Shown here piece by piece: positions 39,722 through 48,573 of a DNA stretch of 48,740 bases; positions within the stretch are counted from its first letter, which is position 1; each line of letters opens with the position of its first letter. A program made the position numbers and the translations under genes. The notes below the pieces were generated by a model, which did not search any database, had not been told where the DNA came from, and worked only from the letters and a program-made list of their open reading frames with translations. The stretch is from assembly GCA_937923255.1 (NCBI GenBank), contig CALAIL010000041.1, positions 1 to 48,740 on the forward strand. Direction: 5' to 3'. Source of the DNA: an uncultured Propionivibrio sp. GTDB lineage: Bacteria; Pseudomonadota; Gammaproteobacteria; Burkholderiales; Rhodocyclaceae.

Positions 39722-40115
39722 GCTTGCGCCCTGACCTTTCCCCACGAAACGTCTCTTGATGCTGTTGCGCTGAGCGGCAGCGCACCCCGCTGACTTTCTT
39801 TGCCTCGCCAAAGAAAGTCAGCAAAGAAACGCGGCCCCAGGCGCAGAAAACTCCTTGTCGCGGGTTGGAGTGGTACTTGTGCGGCGGGCTTGATAACTCG
39901 CTGCGCTCAAACAATCAAGCCCTTGTTCCCGCCAAGCCGCCCTGCGCCTAAGGGGTTTCTGAGTGCTTCGTAGTGATCGAATGCGCGAAGGGATATACCC
40001 GGAAGCCCGCGTGGATAAAGGATCTCCGAGCAGGCACCTCTAAAACCCTTATCAATAAAGGGCTTCAGGGCAGGGTGCCCGGAGATGCCCTAAATACGCG
40101 GGGTTGCGGGCAGCC
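39722..40115. repeat. Large intergenic repeat, copy 2 of tandem pair
   Basis: Second copy of 39251-39690, period about 470 bases, with the same hairpin at 39789-39822 and the same trailing REP-like units (ACCCTTATCAATAAAGGGCT, GATGCCCTAAATACGCGGGG). It lacks one short CCTGCGGCTGCG tract present in copy 1. Confidence 0.85.
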
Positions 40116-40135
40116 CTTTTAAAAACCGACAATCT

Positions 40136-40247
40136 ATAGCGGCTCAACTTTGCCAAAAGACAAGGCGCTAAGCCGCTGACAGTACGAGCAGTACGACAAG
40201 GTCAGGCCAACACAGCAACGCCGTATTTTGGCGAAGGAAGCCGCTAT
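40136..40247. mobile_element. Correia-like miniature inverted-repeat element, copy 2 (112 bp)
   Basis: Ends ATAGCGGCT and AGCCGCTAT, inner arms TTTGCCAAAA and ATTTTGGCGAA (one change). The interior reads GACAAGGCG, AAGCCGCTGACAGTAC, AGTACGACAAGG and CAACGCCGTA, even closer to the neisserial Correia order than copy 1. Its right end stands one base from the maf stop codon, so it forms the 3' untranslated end of the nadD-rsfS-rlmH-maf transcript. Confidence 0.72.
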
Positions 40248-40248
40248 C

Positions 40249-40929
40249 TCAGGGCATGACTTTGAACTGCCGCAGCAACTCGCCGGTTTCAAAGAGCGGC
40301 AGCCCCACCACGCCGCTGAAGCTGCCGACCAGATGCTGGATGAACAGCCCCGCGCCGCCCTGGATGCCATAAGCCCCTGCTTTGTCGAGCGGCTCGCCGG
40401 TGGCGACGTAGCGGCGGATGCCCGCTTCATCAAGCGGAGAAAAGCGGACTTCGCTGATCGACAGCGCCGATTCGATGTGCGCCGCATCGGCGACCGACAC
40501 GGCCGTCAATACGCGATGGGTTTGTCCGGAGAGGCGTTTGAGAATACGCACGGCGTCTTCCTCATCCGCCGGTTTGCCGATGATTTCGCCTTCAAATTCG
40601 ATCGTCGTATCCGCCGCCAGTACCGGACACGGCGGCAGATTGCGCCAGGTCACCAGCCGCCGGCCATGTTCCGCCTTGGCCAGGGCGATGCGTTGCACGT
40701 AGTCGATCGCTGCCTCGCCGGGCAATACCGCCTCACTGACTTCCGGGTCTTCGCGTGGCGGCAGGCGAAAGAGCAGCGGCCGGAAACGGATGCCGATCTG
40801 CTTGAGCAGCTCACGCCGGCGCGGGCTGCGCGAGGCGAGATAAATCTGCGGCGCCTCGATGTCATCGACCGCTTCGCTGGCGGCAATTTCGGGCATATCG
40901 ATTGTAGTTTCAGAGCTTATTTCGTTCAT
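40249..40929 (-). CDS. maf: Maf-family nucleoside triphosphate pyrophosphatase
   Basis: House-cleaning pyrophosphatase hydrolysing modified or canonical NTPs. Of 226 residues: YLASRSPRRRELL (30-42), the catalytic aspartate in AADTTIEFEG (Asp107), GKPADEEDA, and a GAYGIQGGAGLFI end. The first 25 residues are an acidic extension before the normal start. It is the last gene of the nadD-rsfS-rlmH-maf run; a 168-bp gap without features separates it from rlmH. Confidence 0.93.
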   Translation of the reverse strand: MNEISSETTIDMPEIAASEAVDDIEAPQIYLASRSPRRRELLKQIGIRFRPLLFRLPPREDPEVSEAVLPGEAAIDYVQRIALAKAEHGRRLVTWRNLPPCPVLAADTTIEFEGEIIGKPADEEDAVRILKRLSGQTHRVLTAVSVADAAHIESALSISEVRFSPLDEAGIRRYVATGEPLDKAGAYGIQGGAGLFIQHLVGSFSGVVGLPLFETGELLRQFKVMP

Positions 40930-41097
40930 GGCGTATCATGGAGTGATTGCTGGGGAAGCGCATTTCTCCGCCGATTGGCGCGCCCCGGCGTCTCGGGGTC
41001 GGGCTGCACGCGCTTTGCTTTGCCGCTGCGCTGGCAGTACGGATGATCGCGTCCTCTGCGTCGGATGGTTGGAGAGATGCCGGGCGGACACGACCAT

Positions 41098-41568
41098 TTA
41101 GCCCTCCCGGTGATAAGGGTGGTTCTTGACGATGCTGACCGCGCGATAAAGCTGCTCGCACAGCACCAGCCGCGCCAGCGCATGCGGCAGGGTCAGGCTG
41201 GAAAGGCGCAGCCTCATGTGGGCACGCTGTTTGATGTCTTCATCAAGGCCGTCGGCGCCGCCAATGACAAAAGCGGTGTCGCCGCCTTCGCGCAGCCAGT
41301 CTTGCAGGCGCTGCGCCAGCTGCATCGTAGGCAGATCTTCGCCACGCTCGTCGAGGACAACGATCCGTGCATATCCCGGCAGAGCCGCCAGCAGGCGCGT
41401 TTTTTCCGCAGCCAGCAGTTGCGCGCGGGTTTTGCCGGCGCGCGCTTCGGGCTTGATTTCGGTCACGCTCACCGACAGTTCGCGCGGCAGCCGTTTGAGA
41501 TATTCCTCGCAGCCTTCCGCCACCCAGCCCGGCAGCCGGTGCCCCACCGCCAGAATGCCCAGTTTCAT
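41098..41568 (-). CDS. rlmH: 23S rRNA pseudouridine-1915 N3-methyltransferase
   Basis: SPOUT methyltransferase acting on the 70S ribosome. The 156-residue product has [34 protein letters not shown], the SAM knot [17 protein letters not shown], and the C-terminal end [15 protein letters not shown] with NHPYHR. It follows rsfS by 20 bases. Confidence 0.97.
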   Translation of the reverse strand: MKLGILAVGHRLPGWVAEGCEEYLKRLPRELSVSVTEIKPEARAGKTRAQLLAAEKTRLLAALPGYARIVVLDERGEDLPTMQLAQRLQDWLREGGDTAFVIGGADGLDEDIKQRAHMRLRLSSLTLPHALARLVLCEQLYRAVSIVKNHPYHREG

Positions 41569-41588
41569 CGGCTGTTACGTCCCCTCGC

Positions 41589-41981
41589 TTACGCGGAGGC
41601 ATCCGTTGCCTGAGATTGAGTGGCCTCGCGCACGCGCAGCGGCCCTTTGCCGCCCCAGAGTTCTTCCAGGTTGTAGTAGCTGCGGATGGCCGGCTGCATG
41701 ATATGCACGACGACGTCGCCGAGATCGACGAGCACCCATTCGCCCGCATCCTCGCCTTCGGTTGACAGGATGTCGATGCCGGCCTCGCGCGCCTTGTCGG
41801 TCACGTTGCGCGCCAGCGAACGCACCTGCCGGTTGGAGTCACCGCTGGCAATGACGATGCTCTCGAACAAAGATGTCAGTTTTTTCGTGCTGATGACCTC
41901 GATCTCCTTGCCCTTGATGTCTTCCAGGGCGGCGATGACGATTTTTTCAATCTGGCTGCGGGTTGGGCGGCGGGTGCTCAT
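41589..41981 (-). CDS. rsfS: Ribosomal silencing factor RsfS
   Basis: Binds L14 on the 50S subunit and blocks subunit joining during starvation. The 130-residue product has ALEDIKGKEIEVISTKKLTS, IVIASGDSNRQVRSLARNV and EWVLVDLGDVVVHIMQP with YNLEELWG. The ATG at 41981 gives the normal length; a longer frame would overlap nadD. nadD ends 7 bases upstream. Confidence 0.96.
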   Translation of the reverse strand: MSTRRPTRSQIEKIVIAALEDIKGKEIEVISTKKLTSLFESIVIASGDSNRQVRSLARNVTDKAREAGIDILSTEGEDAGEWVLVDLGDVVVHIMQPAIRSYYNLEELWGGKGPLRVREATQSQATDASA

Positions 41982-41988
41982 GAAGGTT

Positions 41989-42681
41989 TCAATGCTCCGT
42001 ATAAAGGTTATGGCGGCGAATGTAGTCGATGACCGCATCGGGCAGCAAGTAGCGCGGCGTCATGCCCCGCACCAGAAACGCCCGAATGCGGGTTGCGGAA
42101 ATATCGAGCGGCGTCATGGCGAAGGCTACGATCCGTCCGGCGGGCGATGCAGACAGCGCGGCGAGGTCATCGACGCAGCGCGCGCGGAACGCCGCCGCCA
42201 GCGCCGGCGACAAATCTTCCGCACGCAATGAATAGCCGGGGCGGCAGACGACGGCGATATGCGCCAGTTCAAACAGCTGCTGCCAGCGATGCCACGCCTC
42301 CAGGCGGAGGAACGCATCGACGCCGGTGAGCAGCACCAGCGGCTGCCTGCTGCCGCAAACCTCCGCGTGGCGCAGGCGCTCCAGCGTTGGCACGGTATAG
42401 CTGACACGCTCGCTCGCCACTTCGGCATCGTCAAGAATGAAGCGCGGATTGTCGGCGATAGCGCACCGCGTCATCGCCAGCCGGTGCGCAGCGCTTGCCT
42501 GCGGCACCGCGCGCAGCGCCGGCCGCCCGGCCGGTATCCAGCGCACGGAAGACAGCCCCAACGCTTCGGCGGCTTCCTCAGCCAGGCGCAGATGGCCGTA
42601 ATGCACCGGGTCGAAGGTACCGCCGAACACCCCCTGCGGCGCCGGAGAAGGCGACGGGTCAAGCCCCGGTGTTTCGGGCAT
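41989..42681 (-). CDS. nadD: Nicotinate-nucleotide adenylyltransferase
   Basis: Adenylates nicotinic acid mononucleotide in NAD synthesis. The 230-residue product has FGGTFDPVHYGHLR (19-32) and the C-terminal PLDISATRIRAFLVRG with DAVIDYIRRHNLY. The ATG at 42681 avoids overlap with the upstream membrane-protein gene and has AAAGG 7 bases before it. A Pro-rich stretch precedes the conserved start. Confidence 0.96.
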   Translation of the reverse strand: MPETPGLDPSPSPAPQGVFGGTFDPVHYGHLRLAEEAAEALGLSSVRWIPAGRPALRAVPQASAAHRLAMTRCAIADNPRFILDDAEVASERVSYTVPTLERLRHAEVCGSRQPLVLLTGVDAFLRLEAWHRWQQLFELAHIAVVCRPGYSLRAEDLSPALAAAFRARCVDDLAALSASPAGRIVAFAMTPLDISATRIRAFLVRGMTPRYLLPDAVIDYIRRHNLYTEH

Positions 42682-42691
42682 TTCAGGCCTT

Positions 42692-43468
42692 TCAACCCTG
42701 ATCGCCGCCCGCCACGAACACATCGCGGTAGCTGACGTAGAAACTGGCATACAGCACCGGCATGGCGAGGAAGAAAAACAGCAGTACGGCGGGGATGCTC
42801 TGCGCCACGCGCGGCAGGCTGGCGGGCAGCCAGGAAGCCATCATGCCGGCGACGATGGTCATCAGAATCATCAGCATGATCAGCGAGCAGGTATAAACAA
42901 CGAAGGCCCGCCAGTTGCGCAGGCAGGCAAAGAGGCTGAAAAACAGGGACTTGCCCACCGAATGCCCATGCCAGGCGACGAGTATCGGCGCGTACCAGTA
43001 CGCCATGGCCACCGGCAGCATCAGCAACAGCAAAGCCCAGGTCGCCAGCGGGTTTGCCTCGGCCGCATCCAGTTTCCCGCCCATGAGAAACACGTGAAAG
43101 AAACGGCCGCCATCGATCAGCGCCACGACGCCCAGCGCCGCCGCCAGCACGACGATGTACATCACGCCCAGCAACAGCAACGCGCCCATGTGGCCGGAAA
43201 GTCCGGAAAGCAGGGCTGAAGGCGCCATCGTATCCTCCTGGTCGAGATAGCGGCAAAGCCCCATCAGGCCGACCGATATGGCCGGCATGCAGATCGTCGC
43301 CAGCAGCCTGCCGATTTGAGGCACCTGGCTGCCGACCAGCCCGATCAGCAGCCAGAAGCCAATGACCGCCAACGCCAGCAGCATGCGATTTTTGCCATAA
43401 ATCCGGCTGCCTTCGGTAATCCATTGCCAGCCGTTTCTGGCGGGAACAATCAGGGTTTTTGTTTGCAT
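42692..43468 (-). CDS. Membrane protein, BPSS1780-type, second of a tandem pair
   Basis: A 258-residue integral membrane protein with about six helices. It follows the plan of its upstream neighbour: a soluble N-terminus ending GWQWITEGSRIYGKNRMLL, helix pairs, MAYWYAPILVAWHGHSVGKS as the counterpart of MAMWFAPALVFFEDASPIDA, and ASFYVSYRDVFV as the counterpart of SMLASYKDIFAS. The family is widespread in betaproteobacteria and functionally undefined. It lies just upstream of nadD and may be in the same transcript. Confidence 0.8.
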   Translation of the reverse strand: MQTKTLIVPARNGWQWITEGSRIYGKNRMLLALAVIGFWLLIGLVGSQVPQIGRLLATICMPAISVGLMGLCRYLDQEDTMAPSALLSGLSGHMGALLLLGVMYIVVLAAALGVVALIDGGRFFHVFLMGGKLDAAEANPLATWALLLLMLPVAMAYWYAPILVAWHGHSVGKSLFFSLFACLRNWRAFVVYTCSLIMLMILMTIVAGMMASWLPASLPRVAQSIPAVLLFFFLAMPVLYASFYVSYRDVFVAGGDQG

Positions 43469-43473
43469 GGGGC

Positions 43474-44214
43474 TTACGATTGGCTGGCAAAAATATCTTT
43501 GTACGAAGCCAGCATCGAGCCGAATATGATGGGCAGCAAAACGAGGAAGCCAAGCATGAAAGGCAGCGCCGCAACGATTGAGGCGATAAACATCAACAGC
43601 CCATAGACGATAAAGGGCACGATATTTTTCCAGCAGGCGCTGAAACTGGCCTTGATCGCATCAATGGGCGAGGCGTCTTCAAAGAAGACCAGCGCCGGCG
43701 CAAACCACATGGCCATCATCACGGGAACAAAGAGAATTATTGACAACACAAATGCGACCAGCACGCTGCCAATCGCCATTCCAACGCCGGTCATATCGCC
43801 GCGCATTGCACCGCTGAAGATAGCGCCGCCGACAATCAGAAACAAGACCAGCATAATGATCAGGTTGGCTGCGGTATACAGCGCGCCGAGGATCATCAGG
43901 CTGATAGGTTTCTGGCTGAAGCCGACAAACATGCTTTCGAAGGTGGGATCCTGTTCATCATCCACACGCTGGGCGACGTACAACATGCCGGCGACGAAAA
44001 CCGGCGTCAGTAAAATGGCAAGTAGGTTGCCCAGCAAGGGAATGAGCGACAACACCAGCATGATGACGATCAGCACCAGCGTCATCAGCAGCCATTGCGC
44101 CGGCTCAGCCATGAATAGCAACCATCCGCGCTGCAACCAGTCAAAGACGCGATTGACATCGACGACGCGGCTCTCGCCGGTAAATTTGCGGACGGGGACA
44201 GGCAGTTGCTCCAT
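43474..44214 (-). CDS. Membrane protein, BPSS1780-type, first of a tandem pair
   Basis: A 246-residue integral membrane protein. It has VDVNRVFDWLQRGWLLFMAE before the first helix, a run of hydrophobic segments, the conserved MAMWFAPALVFFEDASPIDA-IKASFSACWKN, and GSMLASYKDIFAS at the end. AAGGAAGG precedes the ATG at 44214. The stop is 5 bases before the next paralogue, so the two are surely cotranscribed. Confidence 0.82.
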   Translation of the reverse strand: MEQLPVPVRKFTGESRVVDVNRVFDWLQRGWLLFMAEPAQWLLMTLVLIVIMLVLSLIPLLGNLLAILLTPVFVAGMLYVAQRVDDEQDPTFESMFVGFSQKPISLMILGALYTAANLIIMLVLFLIVGGAIFSGAMRGDMTGVGMAIGSVLVAFVLSIILFVPVMMAMWFAPALVFFEDASPIDAIKASFSACWKNIVPFIVYGLLMFIASIVAALPFMLGFLVLLPIIFGSMLASYKDIFASQS

Positions 44215-44317
44215 AAGATGACCTTCCTTGTTTAGAAAATTCAAGGTAACAGGAAAAAGAAAAAAGCTGAAAGCAAAGACAAATGGCAAATGCCGCCGCA
44301 GCTTCTACGCACCGCGC

Positions 44318-44677
44318 TCAGAATGTGCCGAGAACCCACATCGGCACGGCGATCTGCGGCGCGCCCTGGTCGATTTGCACAAACGTACCGTCGCCCTTCG
44401 GATCGACCAGAACATAGGGCACGCCGTGCGCGGGCGTCACCACGATCTTGTAGAGGCGCCCTTTGATGCGGTGTTCCTCAATGGTGTCGCCGTCGCGCTT
44501 GCGGATCGTCACGTCCGGCTCAAAATCATCGTCGATGATCTCCAGCGGGGGCGGCGGCGCATCGGCGGCAGGTGGTGGTGCCGCCTGCGACTGCGCCGCA
44601 GCAGGCGCCGTGGCGGTAATGAGCGCGATAAACGGCAGGGTCAGTAGAAAGGCAAAACGGTGAGCGGTGTGGCGCAT
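44318..44677 (-). CDS. DUF2782 secreted protein
   Basis: A 119-residue protein with a signal peptide (AFLLTLPFIALITATAPAAA, cleavage near AAAQS), a Pro/Ala linker, and a small domain PDVTIRKRDGDTIEEHRIKG, LYKIVVTPAHGVPYVLVDP. The family occurs beside polA in many beta- and gammaproteobacteria; its role is unknown. The ATG at 44677 gives the signal peptide. Confidence 0.88.
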   Translation of the reverse strand: MRHTAHRFAFLLTLPFIALITATAPAAAQSQAAPPPAADAPPPPLEIIDDDFEPDVTIRKRDGDTIEEHRIKGRLYKIVVTPAHGVPYVLVDPKGDGTFVQIDQGAPQIAVPMWVLGTF

Positions 44678-44806
44678 GGCAATCGTCCAGGGAAGGGAAT
44701 CGGGCGGTAAACACGCTCCGGAACACGGCCTGAAACGCAGATGAACACACGGAAACACGCTTGCTGCGCGTCTTCGCTCCAGGCCAGGAAACACAATCTC
44801 ATTGTA

Positions 44807-45532
44807 TTACAGATTGAGCAGCAGCTCGTGTTCGGACGGCAGCGGTGCAAAACCGCGCGTTGCGTAATGGTCGAAAATCGCGTCGACAACTTCTTCGGGA
44901 CGGTCGAGCACCTGAAGCAGTTGCATGTCTTCCGGCGCAATCATCTGTTCCTCGACCAGACGGGCGCCTAGCCAGTCGACGAGTCCGCGCCAGAAAGGCG
45001 AATGCACGAGGATGATCGGAATTTTCTGGCTTTTCCCCGTCTGCACCAGCGTCAGCGCTTCGAGCAACTCGTCAAGCGTGCCGAAGCCGCCGGGCATGAC
45101 GACGTAGGCGCTGGCAAAACGCACGAACATATATTTGCGTGCAAAAAAATGGCGGAAAGTCTGCGAAATATCCTGATAGCCGTTGCTGACCTGCTCGCGC
45201 GGCAACTGGATATTGAGGCCGACGCTCGGCGATTTGCCGTGGTACGCCCCCTTGTTGGCAGCCTCCATGATGCCCGGCCCGCCGCCGGAAATCACCGAAA
45301 ATCCGGCGTCGGACAGTTTGCGCGCGATCTCCTCGGTCAAGACGTAATACGGCGAGCCGGGCGGCGTGCGCGCACTGCCGAAGATCGACACCGCCGGGCG
45401 AATGGCCGAGAGACGCTGCGTGGCCTCGACGAACTCTGACATAATGCCGAAAACCCGCCACGCCTCCTGCGCAGCGGTGAATTTTGACTCGGCGATATCC
45501 GCCGGTTCCGGGATTTTTGCTTTCTCGCTCAT
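44807..45532 (-). CDS. LOG-family Rossmann protein (TIGR00730)
   Basis: A 241-residue lysine-decarboxylase-like/LOG protein, expected to be a nucleoside 5'-monophosphate phosphoribohydrolase. Motifs: SIFGSARTPPGSPYY, VISGGGPGIMEAANKGA (80-96) and the diagnostic PGGFGTLDELLEAL (147-160). It is divergent from polA, with 42 bases between starts, so the promoters must overlap the coding starts. Confidence 0.92.
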   Translation of the reverse strand: MSEKAKIPEPADIAESKFTAAQEAWRVFGIMSEFVEATQRLSAIRPAVSIFGSARTPPGSPYYVLTEEIARKLSDAGFSVISGGGPGIMEAANKGAYHGKSPSVGLNIQLPREQVSNGYQDISQTFRHFFARKYMFVRFASAYVVMPGGFGTLDELLEALTLVQTGKSQKIPIILVHSPFWRGLVDWLGARLVEEQMIAPEDMQLLQVLDRPEEVVDAIFDHYATRGFAPLPSEHELLLNL

Positions 45533-45574
45533 CTTGAGTTTCAGTCCTTCATTTGAATCGTTCGGTTCTTTGCC

Positions 45575-48376
45575 ATGCCAACCCTGCTTCTGGTCGACGG
45601 ATCATCCTACCTCTACCGCGCCTTTCACGCCCTGCCCGACCTGCGCAATTCGCGCGACGAGCCGACGGGGGCGATTTACGGCGTCCTCAACATGCTGCGC
45701 CGGCTCGACGCCGACACGCAACAGCGAAACATAGCTTACAAGGCTTGCGTGTTCGATGCCAAGGGAAAAACCTTCCGCGACGATTGGTATCCCGATTACA
45801 AGGCCAACCGGCCGTCCATGCCGGATGACCTGGCGCGCCAGATCGCGCCCATTCACGCCGGCGTCGCCGCGCTCGGCTGGCCGATCCTGAGCGTCCCCGG
45901 CGTTGAGGCCGACGACGTGATCGGCACGCTGGCGCGGCGTGCGGCGGCGCAGGGACTCGAAGTCATCATTTCAACCGGCGACAAGGACCTCTCCCAGATC
46001 GTCGATGACCGCATCACGCTGGTCAATACGATGAGCGGCGAAACGCTGGATGCCGCCGGCGTCCTCGCCAAGTTCGGCGTGCCGCCGGAACGCATCGTCG
46101 ATTATCTGACGCTGGTCGGCGATGCGGTCGACAACGTGCCGGGCGTGGCCAAAGTCGGGCCGAAAACGGCGGTCAAATGGCTGACGCAATACGGCTCGCT
46201 CGATGGCGTCATTGCCGCCGCCAATGACATCGGCGGTGCGGTCGGCCAGAATCTGCGCGCAGCGCTGGATTTTCTGCCGCTCGGCCGCCGGCTGGTGACA
46301 GTTCGCTGCGATCTCGATCCGGCCGAGCTGCCGCAGCTGCCCGATAGTCTTGCGCCGCTCACGCCGCAATTGCCGCAGCGGGATACGCTGATTGAATTCT
46401 TCACGCGCTACGAAATGAAATCCTGGCTCAAGGAAGCGCAGCGTCTGGAGCCGTCGCAGCCTTTCCCCGCCGGCCATTCCGTCGGCCATCCCACCAGCCA
46501 TTCCACCTCGCCGGCACAGGCCGCCAGCCCCGAACCGACGGCCTTTCCAACGCCGCCGGAAAAACATTACGAGACGATCCTCGACTGGCCGACGTTTGAG
46601 CGCTGGCTGGCAAAAATCAGCGCCGCGCCGCTGACCGCGCTCGACACCGAAACGACCAGCCTCGACCCCTTGAACGCACGCATCGTCGGCGTGTCCTTTG
46701 CCGTCGCGCCCGGCGAAGCGGCCTACCTGCCGCTTGCCCACGATTATGCCGGCGCGCCGGCGCAATTGCCGATCGACGAGGCGCTAACACGCCTGAAGCC
46801 CTGGCTGGAATCGCCGCAGCACGCCAAGATCGGCCAGCATCTGAAGTACGACGAACACGTCTTTGCCAACCACGGCATCGCCCTGCGCGGCATCGCCCAC
46901 GATACGCTGCTGGAATCCTACGTGCTCGAATCAGGCAAATCCGGTGTGCGCGGACACGACCTCGGCCAACTGGCCGAGCGTCATCTCGGCCTGGCGACAA
47001 TTTCTTTTGAAAGCCTGTGCGGCAAGGGCGCCAGCCAGATCGGTTTCAACCAGGTCGCCGTCGAACAGGCCGCTGAATACGGCGCGGAAGACGCCGACCT
47101 CTGCCTGCGCCTGCACGCCTGCTTTTACCCGCAGATCGCCGCCCATGCCGGACTCGCCTATATTTACGGCGATATCGAGATACCGGCGCGCGAAGTGCTG
47201 TTCCGCATGGAGCGCAACGGCGTGCTGATCGACGCCGAGGCGCTGGCGCGGCAGAGCAACGCACTCGGCCAGCGCCTGCTGGAACTGGAAGCGCAGATTT
47301 ACGAAGCCGCCGGCCAGCCGTTCAACATCAATTCCCCCAAACAGCTCGGCAACATCCTATTCAGCAAACTGGGCCTGCCCGCCCGTAAAAAAACGCCGTC
47401 GGGCACGCCCTCGACCGACGAAGAAGTGCTCTCCGAACTCGCGCTCGACTACCCGCTGCCCAAGCTGCTGCTCGAATCGCGCCAGATCGTCAAGCTCAAA
47501 GGCACTTACACCGACAAGCTGCCGAAAATGATCGACCCGAAAACCGGCCGCGTGCACACCCATTTCGCACAGGCGGTCGCCGTCACCGGCCGATTAGCCT
47601 CCAGCGACCCCAATTTGCAAAATATTCCCGTGCGCACCGCCGAGGGACGGCGCATTCGCGCCGCCTTCGTCGCACCGCCCGGCAGCCGCATCGTTTCGGC
47701 CGACTACTCGCAAATCGAATTGCGCATCATGGCGCACCTTTCGCAGGACGCCGGCCTGCTCAATGCATTCGCCCACGGCGAGGACGTACACCGCGCCACA
47801 GCGGCCGAAATCTTCGGCCTCACGCCACCCGAAATCAGCGCCGACCAACGGCGTGTGGCCAAGGTCATCAACTTCGGCCTCATCTACGGCATGAGCGCCT
47901 TTGGCCTTGCCCGTCAGCTCGGCCTTGAACGCAGCGCCGCGCAGGGCTACATCGAACGCTACTTCGCCCGCTACCCCGGCGTTGCCCGCTACATGGAAGA
48001 AACGCGTCATGAAGCACGGATGAACGGCTACGTCGAAACGGTGTTTGGCCGCCGGCTCTGGCTGCCCGACATCCGCGCGGCGCAGGCCGGCCGCCGCCAG
48101 GGCGCCGAACGCGCCGCCATCAATGCGCCGATGCAGGGCACCGCCGCTGATCTCATCAAACTGGCCATGATTGCCGTGCAGGACTGGATCAGCCGCGAAC
48201 ACCTGCACACGCGACTGATTCTGCAAGTGCACGACGAACTCGTGCTGGAAGTGCCGGAAGCCGAACTTCCCCGCCTGCGTACCGAACTGCCGCCGCTCAT
48301 GACGCGCGTCGCCGCGCTGCGCGTACCGCTGGCCGTCGAAGTCGGCGTCGGCGCCAACTGGGACGAAGCGCACTGA
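45575..48376 (+). CDS. polA: DNA polymerase I
   Basis: The 933-residue enzyme for Okazaki-fragment and repair synthesis. The 5'-nuclease domain shows VDGSSYLYRAFHALPDL and DADDVIGT-like EADDVIGTLARRAAAQG. The 3'-5' proofreading domain looks active (ALDTETTSLDPLNARIVGVS). Polymerase motifs are VSADYSQIELRIMAHLSQD, RRVAKVINFGLIYGMSAFGL and LILQVHDELVLEVPE. Between the 5' nuclease and the proofreading domain, around 46450-46575, sits a low-complexity linker with repeated GHS/GHP and Ser-Pro (PAGHSVGHPTSHSTSPAQAA). Confidence 0.98.
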   Translation: MPTLLLVDGSSYLYRAFHALPDLRNSRDEPTGAIYGVLNMLRRLDADTQQRNIAYKACVFDAKGKTFRDDWYPDYKANRPSMPDDLARQIAPIHAGVAALGWPILSVPGVEADDVIGTLARRAAAQGLEVIISTGDKDLSQIVDDRITLVNTMSGETLDAAGVLAKFGVPPERIVDYLTLVGDAVDNVPGVAKVGPKTAVKWLTQYGSLDGVIAAANDIGGAVGQNLRAALDFLPLGRRLVTVRCDLDPAELPQLPDSLAPLTPQLPQRDTLIEFFTRYEMKSWLKEAQRLEPSQPFPAGHSVGHPTSHSTSPAQAASPEPTAFPTPPEKHYETILDWPTFERWLAKISAAPLTALDTETTSLDPLNARIVGVSFAVAPGEAAYLPLAHDYAGAPAQLPIDEALTRLKPWLESPQHAKIGQHLKYDEHVFANHGIALRGIAHDTLLESYVLESGKSGVRGHDLGQLAERHLGLATISFESLCGKGASQIGFNQVAVEQAAEYGAEDADLCLRLHACFYPQIAAHAGLAYIYGDIEIPAREVLFRMERNGVLIDAEALARQSNALGQRLLELEAQIYEAAGQPFNINSPKQLGNILFSKLGLPARKKTPSGTPSTDEEVLSELALDYPLPKLLLESRQIVKLKGTYTDKLPKMIDPKTGRVHTHFAQAVAVTGRLASSDPNLQNIPVRTAEGRRIRAAFVAPPGSRIVSADYSQIELRIMAHLSQDAGLLNAFAHGEDVHRATAAEIFGLTPPEISADQRRVAKVINFGLIYGMSAFGLARQLGLERSAAQGYIERYFARYPGVARYMEETRHEARMNGYVETVFGRRLWLPDIRAAQAGRRQGAERAAINAPMQGTAADLIKLAMIAVQDWISREHLHTRLILQVHDELVLEVPEAELPRLRTELPPLMTRVAALRVPLAVEVGVGANWDEAH

Positions 48377-48419
48377 CGCGACGCCCGCACAGGCCGCGAC
48401 GCACCTTTCGTCAGCAGGC

Positions 48420-48570
48420 GCCCCGCCAGCCCGCGTATTTAGGGCATTTCAGAGGGGATGCTCTGAACCCCGCGTAAACAGGGCATCTCCGGGCACTCTA
48501 CCCTGAAGCCCTTTGTTTATAAGGGTTCCAGAGGTGCTTGCCCGCAAACGCCCTATCCACGCGGAGTTCA
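48420..48570. repeat. REP-like cluster after polA
   Basis: Units AGCCCGCGTATTTAGGGCAT, AACCCCGCGTAAACAGGGCA, CCCTGAAGCCCTTTG-TTTATAAGGGTTCCAG and AACGCCCTATCCACGCGGAG. No gene is seen from 48377 to 48740. Confidence 0.85.
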
Positions 48571-48573
48571 GAG

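Noticed and set aside
39170..39914. Small proteins beginning MLTFFGEAKKV at 39170-39352 and 39705-39914
   Set aside because: Both copies fall on the tandem intergenic repeat and its hairpin; such calls are frequent artefacts.
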